Position numbers and translations under genes: made by a program
Notes under the pieces: generated by a model
Told to the model about the DNA's origin: nothing
The model's database searches: none
The model's input: only the letters and a program-made list of their open reading frames with translations
Shown: in pieces, positions 32,687 through 41,374 of the stretch
Position numbering within the stretch: the first letter of the stretch is position 1
Layout: each line of letters opens with the position of its first letter
NCBI GenBank assembly: GCA_017302295.1
Contig: JAFLDS010000011.1
Span: 34,987 to 98,986, forward strand
DNA length: 64,000 nt
Reading direction: 5' to 3'
Origin: Thauera sp.
GTDB taxonomy: Bacteria > Pseudomonadota > Gammaproteobacteria > Burkholderiales > Rhodocyclaceae

Positions 32687-34204
32687 TCAGCCGACCGGCG
32701 TGACCGACACGCGGTGCGAGCGGCCGTTCACCGTCACGTCGTAGCTCACCGGGGTGCGCACGGGGGCTGCGCCGGTGCCGGTCGCGGGCGCGCCCGCGCC
32801 GCCGGCGCTCGATGCCGCGTCGGCGGGCGGCGCCTTGCCGAGGTTCTTCGGCCCCTGGCTGCGGCTGGCGAAGAACTTCGGCGCCACCTGCGGGAACATC
32901 GCGTGCGTCAGCACGTCCTCGTCGCTGCCGTCACTGCCGGGCAGTGCGATCGCCGCTTCGCGCAGCGCGTGCCACTCGGGCTTGAGCAGGTCGGCGGGGC
33001 GGCAGTCGATCGGCGGCTTCTTCGCCTGCTGCTCGGCCAGCTTCACCACCTCGGGGTCGCGCTCGCCCGGCGCGGCGCCGTAGTAGCCCAGCATCAGGTC
33101 GGCGAATTCGCCCGACATCGCCTTGTAGCGGCCCATCATCACGTTGAACACCGCCTGCGTGCCGACGATCTGGCTCGACGGCGTGACCAGCGGCGGAAAG
33201 CCGGCGTCCTCGCGCACGCGCGGCACTTCGATCAGCACTTCGCGCAGGCGGTCGGCGGCCTTTTGCTGCTTGAGCTGGCTTTCCATGTTGGAGATCATGC
33301 CGCCCGGGATCTGGCTGTCGAAGATGTCGGTGTCGACGCCGTGGATGTTGGACATGAACTCGGCGTAGCGCGGCCGCACCGCGGCGAAGTGGTCCTTGAC
33401 GCGGCGCAGGCAGTCCTTGTCGAGCCGTGCCTCGAAGCCGGTGCCTTCGAGCATCTCGACCAGGCTCTCGGTCGGGTTGTGGCCGGGGCCGAGGCTGAGC
33501 GAACTGATCGCGGTGTCGACGCAGTCGGCGCCGGCCTCGATCGCCTTCATCAGGCTCACCAGCGTCACCCCGGTGGTGGCGTGGGTGTGCACATGCACGC
33601 GCACGCCGGCGCCGCAGCGCTCCTTGATGCCCTTGACGATGTCGTAGGCGGGCTGCGGCTTCAGCAACGCGGCCATGTCCTTCAGGCAGATCGAGTCGCA
33701 ACCCATCTCCACCAGGCGCTGCGCCATATCGACGAAGCCCTGCACCGTGTGCAGCGGGCTCACCGTGTAGCAGATCGTGCCCTGGGCGTGCTTGCCGGTG
33801 CGGCGCACCGCGGCGAGGGCGCGCTGCAGGTTGCGGACGTCGTTGAGCGCGTCGAACACGCGGAACACGTCCATGCCGTTCTCGGCCGCCTTCTCCACGA
33901 AGCGGTCGACCACCGTGTCTTCGTAATGACGGTAGCCGAGCAGGTTCTGACCGCGCAGCAGCATCTGCAGGCGCGAGTTGGGCAGCAGGCGGCGGAAGGT
34001 GCGCAGGCGCTCCCAGGGGTCTTCGTTGAGGAAGCGGATGCAGGCGTCGAAGGTGGCGCCGCCCCAGCATTCCACCGACCAGTAGCCGGCGCGGTCAATG
34101 TCGGCGCAGGCGGGGATCATGTCCTCCAGCGCCATGCGGGTGGCGAGCAGGCTCTGGTGGGCGTCGCGCAGCGCGAGCTCGGTGATGTCGATGATGCGGG
34201 TCAC
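32687..34204 (-). CDS. Pyruvate/oxaloacetate carboxyltransferase (transcarboxylase 5S / OadA-like)
   Basis: A 505-residue TIM-barrel metal enzyme that moves the carboxyl group between oxaloacetate and carboxybiotin. Motifs: TELALRDAHQSLLATRM at the start, YWSVECWGGATFDACIRFL, and the metal-ligand segment VHVHTHATTGVT. The carbamylated lysine is in SICLKDMAALL. There is no C-terminal biotin domain; a short Ala/Pro linker and SYDVTVNGRSHRVSV end the protein. The start is GTG at 34204 after AGGGATGA. The length equals the 5S subunit (505). It heads the four-gene operon. Confidence 0.9.
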   Translation of the reverse strand: MTRIIDITELALRDAHQSLLATRMALEDMIPACADIDRAGYWSVECWGGATFDACIRFLNEDPWERLRTFRRLLPNSRLQMLLRGQNLLGYRHYEDTVVDRFVEKAAENGMDVFRVFDALNDVRNLQRALAAVRRTGKHAQGTICYTVSPLHTVQGFVDMAQRLVEMGCDSICLKDMAALLKPQPAYDIVKGIKERCGAGVRVHVHTHATTGVTLVSLMKAIEAGADCVDTAISSLSLGPGHNPTESLVEMLEGTGFEARLDKDCLRRVKDHFAAVRPRYAEFMSNIHGVDTDIFDSQIPGGMISNMESQLKQQKAADRLREVLIEVPRVREDAGFPPLVTPSSQIVGTQAVFNVMMGRYKAMSGEFADLMLGYYGAAPGERDPEVVKLAEQQAKKPPIDCRPADLLKPEWHALREAAIALPGSDGSDEDVLTHAMFPQVAPKFFASRSQGPKNLGKAPPADAASSAGGAGAPATGTGAAPVRTPVSYDVTVNGRSHRVSVTPVG

Positions 34205-34363
34205 GGTGTCATCCCTGGCATCGGCGCCGGGGCGGCCGGGTGGGCCGGACGGCAGGCGATGCGCAAAAGTCGTTGTGCGTTGCAACTATAAGCTGCCGAG
34301 GTGATGCCGGCATGACCTGTATCAAACGAATCCGCGATTGCTGCGCTGCGGTGGGGGCGTGCC

Positions 34364-35659
34364 CTACAGGCTGCGGGCGATGGCGGCGCGGTTCATGCAG
34401 TGGCCGTAGCGCATCTTGACGCGGTCGGCGAACCAGCCGGTGGTGATCTTGCTGCGGATCTTCGGGCTCTTGAGGTCGATGCGCGGCACCGTCTCGCGCG
34501 CCACCGTGCGGCCGGCGGCGGCATCGGCGAGGGCGAACACACGCTGATAGACCTTCGTGCGGTAGAAGGACTCGTCCTTCTCCTGACGCAGGCCGGCCTG
34601 GATCTCGTCGTGGCTCAGGTCGAGCTTGCGAGACAGGCTGAGCACCGCGCGCTGGGTACCGCTCGAGGCCGCGCTCGGCACGCCGTTCACGTAGCTGAGC
34701 AGGTCGCCGTCGAGCACCAGGGCGCGCCCGCTCAGGCTGGCCACCGCCTGCTGGAAGGCGGCATTGCGACTGCTGTAGTGGCCGGCGTTGAAGTCGGCGA
34801 AGCGGTACAGCGGGTCGCGGTAGGGCGCTGGGTAATCGAGCAGGTGGGCGATGCCGAAGTACAGCCCGCCGCGGCGGGTGAACACCGCATCGCGCAAGCT
34901 GCCCTTGCCGCCCGGGTAGGGTTTGCTGCGCGCGTGCTCCTCGGCGTAGGCGACGCTGACCTGCATCGGCCCGCCGGTGCGCACCGGGTTGTAGCCGGAC
35001 AGCAGCAGCTTGCCGCCGGGCAGCTCGTCGCTCATGTCGCCGAACAGCTCGCTCATCTCGCGCTCGGTGCGCAGCGCGTCGATACGCTGCTTGTACGTGC
35101 GGCCGTTGGGCGAGGGTTTGGACAGCGCGGCGTCGAGCGCGAGCTTGGGGATCATGTACTTCTCGCGGCGCGTCTCGATCTCGCGCCACACGATCTTGGA
35201 CAGGCCGGGCACCGTCGGGTCGGCCTGGAAGGTGGATTCCTGCTCGATGACGGCGATCGCGGCGCAGTAGTTCTCGGCGCTCGGTGTCAGGCGCAGCGCG
35301 GCGAAGGCCGCGGCGATGTCGGCCGCCCAGCCGGCGCGGTCGCGCGTCACCACCGGCGGCAGCAGCTGCATCACCAGCGCCTGGCCCTGCGGGCCGATGG
35401 GCGAGGGTGCCGGCGGCGCGGGCAGCTGCAGGCCGGGTGGCTGCGGTGCGGGAAGCGGGGGTATCGCCATGCCCGGGGCCGTCGTCGCCGGTGGCGGGAC
35501 GGGGCGAATGCCAGGCGCGGGCAAGGACTGCGCGCCCGGCAGCCGGTTCTCCACCGGGGCGGGCGGCTGCGTGGGCGGGGGAGGCGGTGCGGTTGCACAG
35601 CCGGCGGCGAGCAGCGCCGCGGCCAGCACGATCGAGGTGAGGGTGCCGGACGGCTGCAT
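34364..35659 (-). CDS. DUF1615 lipoprotein
   Basis: A 431-residue outer-membrane-type lipoprotein. The signal peptide ends in the lipobox LLAAGC, after which a Pro/Ala-rich linker (about 22-95) leads into the DUF1615 domain (AIAVIEQESTFQADPTVPGL, VWREIETRREKYMIPKLALD, QVSVAYAEEHARSKPYP). The block around ESTFQ recalls lytic-transglycosylase-like domains, but a catalytic role is not shown. The ATG at 35659 was taken as it starts the signal peptide; the frame extends upstream without likeness. Confidence 0.88.
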   Translation of the reverse strand: MQPSGTLTSIVLAAALLAAGCATAPPPPPTQPPAPVENRLPGAQSLPAPGIRPVPPPATTAPGMAIPPLPAPQPPGLQLPAPPAPSPIGPQGQALVMQLLPPVVTRDRAGWAADIAAAFAALRLTPSAENYCAAIAVIEQESTFQADPTVPGLSKIVWREIETRREKYMIPKLALDAALSKPSPNGRTYKQRIDALRTEREMSELFGDMSDELPGGKLLLSGYNPVRTGGPMQVSVAYAEEHARSKPYPGGKGSLRDAVFTRRGGLYFGIAHLLDYPAPYRDPLYRFADFNAGHYSSRNAAFQQAVASLSGRALVLDGDLLSYVNGVPSAASSGTQRAVLSLSRKLDLSHDEIQAGLRQEKDESFYRTKVYQRVFALADAAAGRTVARETVPRIDLKSPKIRSKITTGWFADRVKMRYGHCMNRAAIARSL

Positions 35660-35796
35660 GTTGTGCGTGTTTTCCGCTTGGCGTTTTGCGACGACGAATA
35701 GTAACTTCGCCGTGCAGTCGCTGCCACAGTCGGCTATAGCGGAGGGGGACAGCAGCGGTGGGCCGGTCGTCCGGGACGCCGGCCCGCGCGGCTGCT

Positions 35797-36024
35797 TCAG
35801 GCGGTGCGCAGCGGCGGAACCTGTGCCTTGGTGGCGGCGTCGACCTTGCCCAGTGCGACTTGCAGCGTCTTGTGCGCGTTGCGGTGCGCCTCGTGCCAGT
35901 TCGGTGCGGCGGTCATCGCGGCGCTGGCCGATGCGATGGCTGCCAGCAGCAGCGCGTTCTGCGCGCGAAGGCGTTCGATGTCGTTGCTGGACTTTGCGGT
36001 GCGGGTGCGTTCGATGGTTTCCAT
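35797..36024 (-). CDS. Small uncharacterised helical protein
   Basis: A 75-residue protein, METIERTRTAKSSNDIERLR..., mostly one long amphipathic helix with an Ala-rich middle. GGAGAA lies seven bases before the ATG. No family recognised. It is divergent from the LysR gene at 36215, whose tandem palindromes lie between the two, so it may be a target of that regulator. Confidence 0.5.
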   Translation of the reverse strand: METIERTRTAKSSNDIERLRAQNALLLAAIASASAAMTAAPNWHEAHRNAHKTLQVALGKVDAATKAQVPPLRTA

Positions 36025-36165
36025 GTCTTGGTTCTCCAAAGTGTGTCCTTCTTGCGGGACGGCGGCAGGGCGAGGCCTGCACGTTCGTCCATCCCGCCCG
36101 GTACGACCGGATTTCCGATACGCCGGTAGCGAAGGGACGATTGAAGTGTACGACGCGTTGTGAAA

Positions 36166-36196
36166 TTCGTAAAATGAATAGTTTTCATAAAATGAA
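36166..36196. promoter_or_regulatory. Tandem palindromes, candidate LysR operators
   Basis: TTCGTAAAATGAA (36166-36178) and TTCATAAAATGAA (36184-36196) are two near-identical palindromic 13-mers spaced 18 bp apart, in an AT-rich patch between the divergent small gene and the LysR gene. The second copy is a perfect TTCAT-N3-ATGAA dyad. LysR regulators commonly bind paired sites in such places. Confidence 0.5.
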
Positions 36197-36214
36197 TTCC
36201 TCGGGAGAATAATT

Positions 36215-37111
36215 TTGGACGTGCGTGCATTGCGCTATTTCGTCGAGGTGGTGAATCAGCAGGGCTTCACCCGTGCGGCAGAAATCCTTCACGTCACGCA
36301 GCCAACCATCAGCAAGATGGTGCGCAGCCTGGAGGAGGAGCTGGGCGGACCGCTGCTGATCCGCGATGGGCGCCAGACCCGCCTGACCGATGCCGGCAAG
36401 GTGGTTTATGCGCGCGGCCAGGCGGTGCTGGCGGAGGTGGCCCGGCTGCGGCAGGAGGTGGCGGAGGTGGACGGCATCACGCGTGGCGAGCTGATGATCG
36501 GCATCCCGCCCGCGACCGGGGCGTATTTCGCCACCGCGATCGGCGCGTATCACGAGCAGTACCCCGACGTGACGCTGCGCCTGCGCGAGCAGGGCACGCG
36601 GGCGCTCGAGGAGGCCGTGGCCAGCGGCGAGATCGACATCGGCGTGACCTTCCTGCCGGTGGAGCGGTCGGGGCTCGCCAGCTACCCGGTGGCGCGCCAG
36701 GCCGCGTCGGCGGTGTTTCCCGCCGCAACGACGCCGCCGGACGCAGGGCCGGTGTCCTTTCGCGAGCTGGCCGACTACCCCTTCGTTCTTTACGAGGACG
36801 ACTTCGCGCTTGCGCGCCTCGTGTCCGAGGCCTGCGCCAAAGCGGGCTTCGTGCCCAATGTGGTGGCGCGCAGCCGCTATTGGGACTTCATCGCCGAGCT
36901 GGTGGCGGCCAAGGTGGGCATCGCGATCCTGCCCGACGAGGCCTTTGCCCGCCTCGACCCGAAGCGCGTGGTGCGCCGGCCGCTGAAGGAGCCCGAGATC
37001 GTGTGGGAGCTTGGCCTGATCTGGCGCGAGGACTACGTCTCGCGCGCGGCGCGGGCCTGGCTGGCGTGCTGCGAGCAGATCTTTCCGCAGGACGGCAGGT
37101 CGAAGCGGTAG
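36215..37111 (+). CDS. LysR-type transcriptional regulator
   Basis: A 298-residue regulator with the N-terminal HTH GFTRAAEILHVTQPTISKMV and a full effector domain (about 90-290). It starts at TTG (36215) after GGGAGAA. The sequence is of the CidR/YwbI-like branch rather than BenM-like. It is 17 bp before the SDR gene and probably in one transcript with it. Effector unknown. Confidence 0.88.
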   Translation: MDVRALRYFVEVVNQQGFTRAAEILHVTQPTISKMVRSLEEELGGPLLIRDGRQTRLTDAGKVVYARGQAVLAEVARLRQEVAEVDGITRGELMIGIPPATGAYFATAIGAYHEQYPDVTLRLREQGTRALEEAVASGEIDIGVTFLPVERSGLASYPVARQAASAVFPAATTPPDAGPVSFRELADYPFVLYEDDFALARLVSEACAKAGFVPNVVARSRYWDFIAELVAAKVGIAILPDEAFARLDPKRVVRRPLKEPEIVWELGLIWREDYVSRAARAWLACCEQIFPQDGRSKR

Positions 37112-37128
37112 AAAGGTTGCAGGAGAAC

Positions 37129-37869
37129 ATGATGATCGCCGCCATCGTCACCGGACACTCGCGCGGGCTGGGTGCCGCCATTGCCGAGAACCTGCTGCAG
37201 CGCGGCGCGGCGGTGCTTGGCCTCGCGCGCGGCGGTAACGACGCCCTGGCGGCAGCTTTCCCCGGGCGCCTGCAGCAGGTCGCGCTCGATCTGGCCGACA
37301 CCGACCGACTGGCGGCCTGGCTGGGCAGCGACGAGCCCGGCCGCTTTGCCGCGCGATGCGACACCTTGCTGCTGGTGAACGACGCCGGCACGCTGCAGCC
37401 GGTGGGGCCGCTCGACATGCAGGACCTGCCCGCGATCGCGCGCGCGGTCGCGCTCAACGTCAGCGCGCCGCTGATGCTCGCGGCGGCCGTGGCCGCGCTC
37501 GAATCGCCCGCTGGCGACCGGCGCGTGCTGCATGTCTCCAGCGGCGCCGCCCGCAACCCCTACGCCGGCTGGAGCGTGTATTGCGCCACCAAGGCGGCGC
37601 TCGACCAGCACGCACGTGCGGTCGCGCTGCATGAGCGCCCAGGGCTGCGCATCTGCAGCGCCGCACCCGGCGTGGTCGATACCGACATGCAGACCGAGGT
37701 GCGCGCATCGACGATGGAGCAGTTCCCGATGCACGACCGCTTCGTCGACATGCAGCGCAGCGGCGGGCTGATCTCGCCGCACACTGCCGCCGCGCGGCTG
37801 GTGGCCCATCTGCTGAGTGACGGTTTTGGCGCGGTGCCGGTGACCGATCTGCGCGACTTGCCGGGCTGA
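37129..37869 (+). CDS. Short-chain dehydrogenase/reductase
   Basis: A 246-residue NAD(P)-dependent SDR. The cofactor motif is TGHSRGLG, and the catalytic residues are Ser in HVSSGAA and YxxxK in VYCATKAAL. The NNAG motif is changed to VNDAG. The protein resembles YueD/sepiapterin-reductase-like SDRs (benzil reductase type). Two adjacent ATGs (37129 and 37132) follow AGGAGAA; the second has better spacing. Convergent with the phosphoethanolamine transferase gene. Confidence 0.88.
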   Translation: MMIAAIVTGHSRGLGAAIAENLLQRGAAVLGLARGGNDALAAAFPGRLQQVALDLADTDRLAAWLGSDEPGRFAARCDTLLLVNDAGTLQPVGPLDMQDLPAIARAVALNVSAPLMLAAAVAALESPAGDRRVLHVSSGAARNPYAGWSVYCATKAALDQHARAVALHERPGLRICSAAPGVVDTDMQTEVRASTMEQFPMHDRFVDMQRSGGLISPHTAAARLVAHLLSDGFGAVPVTDLRDLPG

Positions 37870-37879
37870 AGGCAGCCTC

Positions 37880-39562
37880 TCAGGGCTCACACCAGTTGCG
37901 CTGCGGGTTGATGCCGCCGTCTGGCGACACGATGCCGGCGCAGCCCAGCAGGGCGTCGAAGATGTCGGTGTGCGGCCGGGTCTCGCCGGAGCGGGATTTC
38001 AGCGCCTCGAGACGGCGCGCGTTGCCCTTGTCTGCGAGCCAGGGTTCGGAGAACCAGAGCAGGAGGGGGACCGCCAGTTGTTCCGGCGGCGCGATCGCCT
38101 TGGGCGTGCCGTGGAAATGCAGGTCGTCGTCGATCGACTCCCCATGGTCGGACACATAGAACATGAAGGCTTTGCGGTCGCGCAGCGTGTCCATCACCGC
38201 GTGCAGCACATGATCGGTGTAGAGAATGCTGTTGTCGTAAGAGTTGATGAGCGTCTCGCGGCTGCACTGTCGGTCACCGCCCAGGCATTCAGGCTGAAAA
38301 GCCGCGAACTCGCGCGGATGCCGCTTGCTGTAATGGTAGTGCGAGCCCTTGGTATGGAGGATCACGAGATGGGGCTGGCCGCGGCCTGACTGCTCCCAGC
38401 GCTTGATTGAGGCCTTCATCTCGCGCACGAGCAGGATGTCGTCGATGGGCTGTCCCGCGTTGTACGGCTCGGCCGTGATGACCTCGCGAATCTTGTAGTG
38501 ATCGGCATGGGTGCGGTTGTAGAAGCCGACCTCGGCCTGCATGGCGAACAGCTCGATCGAAAAGCCGAGCGACTTGAACACCGAGAAGACGTTGTCCTCG
38601 GTCTCGATGCCCGGCTCGTTCGGCGCTGTCCGGAAACCTTCCGGCCGCACGAACATGCAGCGCAGCGCCAGCGCGGTGGCGGTATCGCAGGCTTCGCCGC
38701 GCAATGCCACGAGCGTTGGCTCGTTCTCGAGCAGGGGCGTCGTGCGACGCGAATAGCCGAGCAGGCTGAGGTGATCCCAGCGCGCCGTCTCGCCGATCAC
38801 CAGCACGACCACCGCGTCCTTCAGGTGGTCGGGCATCGACCATGCGTACTGCTCGGCCGGGCTGACCAGCGTCCTTGCCTGGACCTGTTGCTGCCACACG
38901 CTGGCGAGCGACATTCCGAGGCCGGTGATCCAGTTGCTCGGCAGGTAGCGATGCGCGACCAGCGAGGCCGAGTCCGGCAGGTCGCCCGTCTGGTCCGACG
39001 CCTTGCGCTTGTCGCCCGCATCCAGCGCGCGGACCGCGCCGTTACCCGCGAGCGCGGCGACACCCAGCAGCGCGATCGCGATCAGGGCCTCGCGGCGACG
39101 GCGTCCGGCGTGCAGGATCGAGTGGTGTTCGCGCGATGCGAACCAGACATAGAGGCCGGGCAGGGCGCCCAGGACCAGCACCCAGGCATAGAGCTCGATA
39201 CCTGCGACCTCGTTGATCAGGTCCATCTCGGTCGTGAACACGGACTCCACGATTCCATGGCCGATGACGACATTGTAGAAAGTCGCGTAATAGCTGGCCA
39301 CGGCGGAGCAGAGCAGCGTGAGGGCCATCAGGCACCGAAACAGCAAGCGGCCGCAGAACGAGGACAGATAGACGATCAGGAAGGTCACCGAGAGGACCAG
39401 CGACAGCTCCAGCAGCAGTGCGCCAGCGTCAACCGCCCCGGAGGTCAGGCGCCGGTGAAAGACCGGGGCATTCAGCACGCCGCCCAGGTAGAGCGTGGCG
39501 CAAGTCGCGTGCACGAGAGGCGAAGCCGGGCGGGAAAGCGTTTGCGGAAAGATTCTTTTCAT
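37880..39562 (-). CDS. eptA: Lipid A phosphoethanolamine transferase (EptA/PmrC type)
   Basis: A 560-residue inner-membrane enzyme with about five N-terminal transmembrane segments and a periplasmic alkaline-phosphatase-fold domain. The nucleophile is Thr259 in VIGETARWDHLSLLGY, and zinc ligands lie in SDHGES and HFHGTP. EptA adds phosphoethanolamine to lipid A and lowers sensitivity to polymyxin and other cationic peptides. The ATG at 39562 gives the normal length; an upstream frame of 44 codons is ignored. No two-component regulator (PmrAB-like) is beside it. Confidence 0.93.
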   Translation of the reverse strand: MKRIFPQTLSRPASPLVHATCATLYLGGVLNAPVFHRRLTSGAVDAGALLLELSLVLSVTFLIVYLSSFCGRLLFRCLMALTLLCSAVASYYATFYNVVIGHGIVESVFTTEMDLINEVAGIELYAWVLVLGALPGLYVWFASREHHSILHAGRRRREALIAIALLGVAALAGNGAVRALDAGDKRKASDQTGDLPDSASLVAHRYLPSNWITGLGMSLASVWQQQVQARTLVSPAEQYAWSMPDHLKDAVVVLVIGETARWDHLSLLGYSRRTTPLLENEPTLVALRGEACDTATALALRCMFVRPEGFRTAPNEPGIETEDNVFSVFKSLGFSIELFAMQAEVGFYNRTHADHYKIREVITAEPYNAGQPIDDILLVREMKASIKRWEQSGRGQPHLVILHTKGSHYHYSKRHPREFAAFQPECLGGDRQCSRETLINSYDNSILYTDHVLHAVMDTLRDRKAFMFYVSDHGESIDDDLHFHGTPKAIAPPEQLAVPLLLWFSEPWLADKGNARRLEALKSRSGETRPHTDIFDALLGCAGIVSPDGGINPQRNWCEP

Positions 39563-39805
39563 TGTTGTCCTGTCTTCGCTTGTGTCCGGCGAATCGGTGA
39601 TTACTGTGGTCGAGACCGCTGCGCTGGACTCGATACCCGAGTAAAAAGTTCGACATTGTGCGCACTGATCGCGGAGCCGGTCGGCACGCTCCATGTCTGG
39701 CGTTGCCGGTTCGCCTGGGTAGAAGGGCGCGGTTCTTGGGAGTAGACTGAAATTGAAATTGCAGGCAAATCGAAATCAGCACAGACCTGATCCGCGGAGT
39801 CCGAC

Positions 39806-41230
39806 ATGAGCACATTCAACAACGTTAACGATACGCGCGCCGTCATCGACACCGGCTTCACCTACGCGGACTACGCATCGGAAATGAGCGACGTGTTCAG
39901 CGCGCTGTACCGAACGACGGGCACCATTTCGAGCAGTGCGCCGATCGCCGTGTCGTCGGGGCCGACCCGTATCGATGCGACCTGGGCCGACGGGACGATG
40001 CTGAGTGCCGACATCGCGTCGATGCGTGGCAATTCGGTGACGGTAAACCACATCGCGATTGAAGCGACGGATGTCTGGGCCGAGGGTTACGGCAGCCTGA
40101 AGATCAGCGCGAACACGGGCGCCTTCTCCACGGCCAGCCTGAGTCGGGTGGGGTTTGGCAACGACCAGGTTGCCGAGGTGTGGACCGGCAAGCTGACTGT
40201 CGATCCGAACAGCGGCGCCGTGTCGGGCAAGATCAACACCATGACACTGGCGTGGAGCATCGACGACCCGGCGACGGCGGCCTTCGAGTGGCAGTACGTG
40301 TTGCTCAGGGGCAACGCCGGGCTCACGAGTTCGGGCGCGCTCACCGGCAAGGTGACCGGCATGGAGTGGGGCACTGCAACGAGCGCCTCGCTGCACGATG
40401 CCGACCTGAGCTACGCCGTCGCGGGCTCAATGGGAGGGCTCAAGTTCGACGCCAACTCGCTGTTCACCGCGATCGAGAGGGACGGCTTCAGCGCGCTCGC
40501 CGCGGGCCTGTATTCCGGCAACGACGTGATCAACGGCACTTCGGCTGACGACTACCTCGATGCGTCGTTGGGCAACGACAAGGTCTACGGCAACGGCGGT
40601 GACGACGAGATTTACGGAGGTCTCGGCAACGATCAGCTGTTCGGCGGCGCCGGCGATGATTTCATTTCGGGCGGCGCCGGCAACGACAAGATCGTCGACA
40701 CGGAAGGCAACAACACCATCGTCGACCTCGAGGGTAACGCGCAGGTCACCACCGGCAGCGGCAACGACTTCATCGAGACCGGCGCGGGCAACGACAAGAT
40801 CGTGACGGGTGGCGGTGCGGATTTCATCGATGGCGGCGCGGGGCGGGATGACATCCGGGCCGGGGACGGCGACGACGTTCTAGCAGGCGGCGTGGGCGCG
40901 GACAAGCTGTTCGGCGGTGCCGGCAGCGACCGCTTCGTGTTCGACAATCTTGCGACCGGCGGCTTCGACACCATCATGGATTTCGACTCCACCGACGCCT
41001 TCTTGCTCGATGCCGGGGTGTTCACCAGCCTTGCCGGGGGCGTTACGGAAGAGAACTTCGTCGTCGGGAGGGCCGCGGTCGAGGCCGACGACTTCCTGGT
41101 GTTCGATCCGAGGGGCGGCAAGCTCTACTACGACGCCGATGGCAGTGGTGCGGGGGGGGCGGTGCAGATCGCAGTCATAAAGGTCGGGATTGCCGACCTG
41201 AGCTACGACGACTTTGGCGTCATCGTCTGA
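39806..41230 (+). CDS. RTX (hemolysin-type calcium-binding repeat) secreted protein
   Basis: A 474-residue acidic protein without N-terminal signal peptide. Residues about 1-230 are an uncharacterised beta-rich domain. About 236-380 hold nonapeptide repeats of the GGxGxDxUx type (GNDVINGT, GGDDEIYGGLGNDQLFGGAG, GGAGNDKI, GAGRDDIRAGDGDDVLAGG) that bind Ca2+ and fold outside the cell. The last 60 residues resemble a C-terminal type I secretion signal. No ABC/HlyD/TolC exporter genes are next to it. The N-terminal domain shows no enzyme motif, so its job (surface layer, adhesion, other) is open. Confidence 0.88.
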   Translation: MSTFNNVNDTRAVIDTGFTYADYASEMSDVFSALYRTTGTISSSAPIAVSSGPTRIDATWADGTMLSADIASMRGNSVTVNHIAIEATDVWAEGYGSLKISANTGAFSTASLSRVGFGNDQVAEVWTGKLTVDPNSGAVSGKINTMTLAWSIDDPATAAFEWQYVLLRGNAGLTSSGALTGKVTGMEWGTATSASLHDADLSYAVAGSMGGLKFDANSLFTAIERDGFSALAAGLYSGNDVINGTSADDYLDASLGNDKVYGNGGDDEIYGGLGNDQLFGGAGDDFISGGAGNDKIVDTEGNNTIVDLEGNAQVTTGSGNDFIETGAGNDKIVTGGGADFIDGGAGRDDIRAGDGDDVLAGGVGADKLFGGAGSDRFVFDNLATGGFDTIMDFDSTDAFLLDAGVFTSLAGGVTEENFVVGRAAVEADDFLVFDPRGGKLYYDADGSGAGGAVQIAVIKVGIADLSYDDFGVIV

Positions 41231-41374
41231 CCGAATCCCTGCGCTGTCCTTCGCAAGGCTGCGGTGGATAGTCCTTGCTTTGCTGAGCCATTACAGCGAG
41301 CTATTTCGTTGTAACTGGACTGAACGCCCTCCTCGCATTTTTCGCAGGCGTTTCCTCAACTCGGGCATTCATGG

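Noticed and set aside
30824-34291. Open frame of more than 1100 codons on the plus strand opposite the transcarboxylase genes.
   Set aside because: It is the mirror of GC-rich coding sequence on the minus strand; its translation is low-complexity and resembles no family, while the minus-strand genes are clear.
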